From assembly GCA_020249465.1 (NCBI GenBank), contig JADCFP010000005.1, positions 1 to 64,000 of the forward strand: a stretch of DNA of 64,000 bases, written 5' to 3'. Below the pieces are notes generated by a model. It worked only from the letters and a program-made list of their open reading frames with translations, was not told the DNA's origin and searched no databases. The stretch is from Roseomonas sp. (GTDB lineage: Bacteria; Pseudomonadota; Alphaproteobacteria; Acetobacterales; Acetobacteraceae). Shown piece after piece: positions 62,971 through 64,000 of this stretch. The translations under genes and the position numbers were made by a program. Position 1 is the first letter of the stretch. Each line of letters begins with the position of its first letter.

Positions 62971-63828
62971 ATGTGGCGCTTTCTGATCCTATGGCTTTCG
63001 CTTGCTGCCGCGCCGGCCTTGGCGCAACCGCAAACCATCACCATTCCCGCGCATCCCGGCGAACAGGCGGTGAATGGGCCAGCAGTGCTGAATGCGGTGC
63101 TGTGGCAGCCGGCAGGGCGCGGGCCGCATGCCGCAATTGTGCTGATGCATGGCTGTGCGGGCATGACCACACGTTCGGGCCAACCCTTCCCGCGTGATAC
63201 GGATTGGGCGCAGCGCCTCTCGCAGCTTGGTTATCTGGTTTTGCAGGTGGATAGCCTGACGCCGCGCAATGAAGGCAGCCTTTGCGGCCAAGGTGGTGAT
63301 CGCCGCATTCGCGTGAGTGTGGAACGCGCGCGCGATGCCTATGCAGCGCTACTTTTTCTGCAAGCGCGCCCGGATATGCGGGCAGATCGCATTGCGCTGA
63401 TGGGCTGGTCCAATGGTGGCGGCACGGTGCTTTGGACCTTATCGCGCGATAATCGCGCGCGCCCCGCAGGGCTGCGGAACGACTTCGCCGCTGGTATCGC
63501 GTTCTATCCCGGCTGCCGCACGCTGTCAGAACGGCGCGATGCCTGGCAACCCGTGGCACCTATCCTGTTGCTGGTAGGTGAGGCGGATGATTGGACGCCT
63601 GCGCCACCCTGCGTGACACTCGCAGCACGCAGCGCTGGGCGTTTGGAAGCGCATACCTACCCCGGCGCGCATCATGATTTCGACGCGCCTGATACGCCGC
63701 AACGCGTTTTGCGTGGCGTTGGCGCCACAAGCAGCGGCACGGCCACCATCGGCACACATCCCGCAGCACGCGAAGATGCCTTGCGTCGCGTGCCGGAATT
63801 CCTCGCGCGCAAAATGGCTGCGCGTTAA
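62971..63828 (+). CDS. Exported dienelactone-hydrolase-like alpha/beta hydrolase
   Basis: The 285-residue product has a signal peptide (MWRFLILWLSLAAAPALAQ) and an alpha/beta-hydrolase fold: AAIVLMHGCAGMTTR (oxyanion region), YLVLQVDSLTPR, the nucleophile elbow ALMGWSNGGGTVLW (serine, not the cysteine of classical dienelactone hydrolase), and the His in YPGAHHDFDAPD. The catalytic Asp may be in LLLVGEADDWTPAPP. The periplasmic substrate is unknown. It converges on the BenE-type gene, overlapping its stop by 3 nt. Confidence 0.82.
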   Translation: MWRFLILWLSLAAAPALAQPQTITIPAHPGEQAVNGPAVLNAVLWQPAGRGPHAAIVLMHGCAGMTTRSGQPFPRDTDWAQRLSQLGYLVLQVDSLTPRNEGSLCGQGGDRRIRVSVERARDAYAALLFLQARPDMRADRIALMGWSNGGGTVLWTLSRDNRARPAGLRNDFAAGIAFYPGCRTLSERRDAWQPVAPILLLVGEADDWTPAPPCVTLAARSAGRLEAHTYPGAHHDFDAPDTPQRVLRGVGATSSGTATIGTHPAAREDALRRVPEFLARKMAAR

Positions 63829-64000
63829 CGCTTCCAGCGCGATAGCGCGAGCATGCCGCCACCGGCGAGCAAGCCCCAAAACGCGCCGCCAATGCCCAGA
63901 AAAGCGACACCCGATGCCGCGATCAGGAAGCAGATCACCGACGCTTCGCGATCCTTATCCTCCCGCACCGCGCCCATCAATGCGCCAGCAAATGAACCCA
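63825..64000 (-). CDS. C-terminal part of a benzoate/H+ symporter BenE-family protein
   Basis: Only the last 58 residues or so are in the window. In reverse they read GSFAGALMGAVREDKDREAS, then ICFLIAASGVAFLGIGGAFW and a final hydrophobic helix LLAGGGMLAL ending in SRWKR. This matches the tail of BenE transporters, with the polar loop between the last helices and FLGIGGAFWG. The N-terminal part lies beyond the right edge. The substrate may be benzoate or another aromatic acid. Its stop overlaps the hydrolase gene end. Confidence 0.7.
   Translation of the reverse strand, partial: GSFAGALMGAVREDKDREASVICFLIAASGVAFLGIGGAFWGLLAGGGMLALSRWKR

Noticed and set aside
1-64000. CRISPR array, tRNA or rRNA genes
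   Set aside because: No regularly spaced repeats and no convincing tRNA cloverleaf or rRNA segments were recognised by eye; a covariance-model search would be needed to exclude small RNAs.

Overview
The window looks like a chromosomal stretch of a moderately GC-rich alphaproteobacterium, most likely a non-acetous member of the Acetobacteraceae (Roseomonas-like). This rests on alphaproteobacterial gene blocks (rph divergent from hrcA; gpmI-envC-ctpA-yibQ-rppH; tsaE-amgK-murU-addB-addA; a tRNA1 methyltransferase and DUF2007 gene divergent from a polyprenyl synthase) and on orphan Bug/TctC binding proteins with hydroxyacid enzymes. No rRNA, tRNA, CRISPR array, phage gene, transposase or integrase was seen.

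Layout. 0-12 kb: a universal stress protein cut by the edge, a two-domain kinase overlapping pdxH, fabI, two divergent chemoreceptor-like genes, ftsK, and an RTX-repeat protein. 12-17.7 kb: LOG-family gene, rdgB, rph, hrcA with a CIRCE-like operator, a D-tartrate dehydratase homologue, and a low-GC methyltransferase. 17.7-37 kb: housekeeping blocks for glycolysis and envelope processing, AddAB recombination repair, cell-wall sugar salvage (AmgK/MurU), TsaE, a flavin reductase, SCO, and quinone side-chain synthesis. 37-46 kb: a BASS-type transporter, sterol-desaturase-like protein, ribokinase, PhnZ-like HD oxygenase, and a beta-oxidation cluster resembling the pimeloyl-CoA pathway (PimC, PimD, PimF-like, plus a divergent SDR). 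46-55 kb: palindromic repeats, acetyl-CoA synthetase, chorismate synthase, a ThDP enzyme, an orphan Bug protein and a DUF4139 protein. 55-64 kb: a catabolic region with a second Bug protein, an Ldh-type oxidoreductase, a hydratase-like enzyme, two D-2-hydroxyacid dehydrogenases, an MFS carrier, an exported hydrolase and the tail of a BenE-type transporter.

The most unusual locus is 57.6-58.7 kb. A single low-GC gene for a DUF4917/SIR2-like protein sits directly after the Ldh-family gene. A diverged in-frame copy of that gene's 3' end lies immediately behind it, overlapping the end of the inserted gene in another frame. This has the appearance of a one-gene cargo cassette placed at a gene's 3' end, with a possible defence role by analogy with SIR2-like NADases; that role is inference. 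Other points of note are the degenerate CIRCE in a locus lacking grpE, a 65-nt antisense overlap between the LOG gene and rdgB carrying a 20-bp palindrome, and long dispersed palindromes at 46.3 and 50.1 kb.
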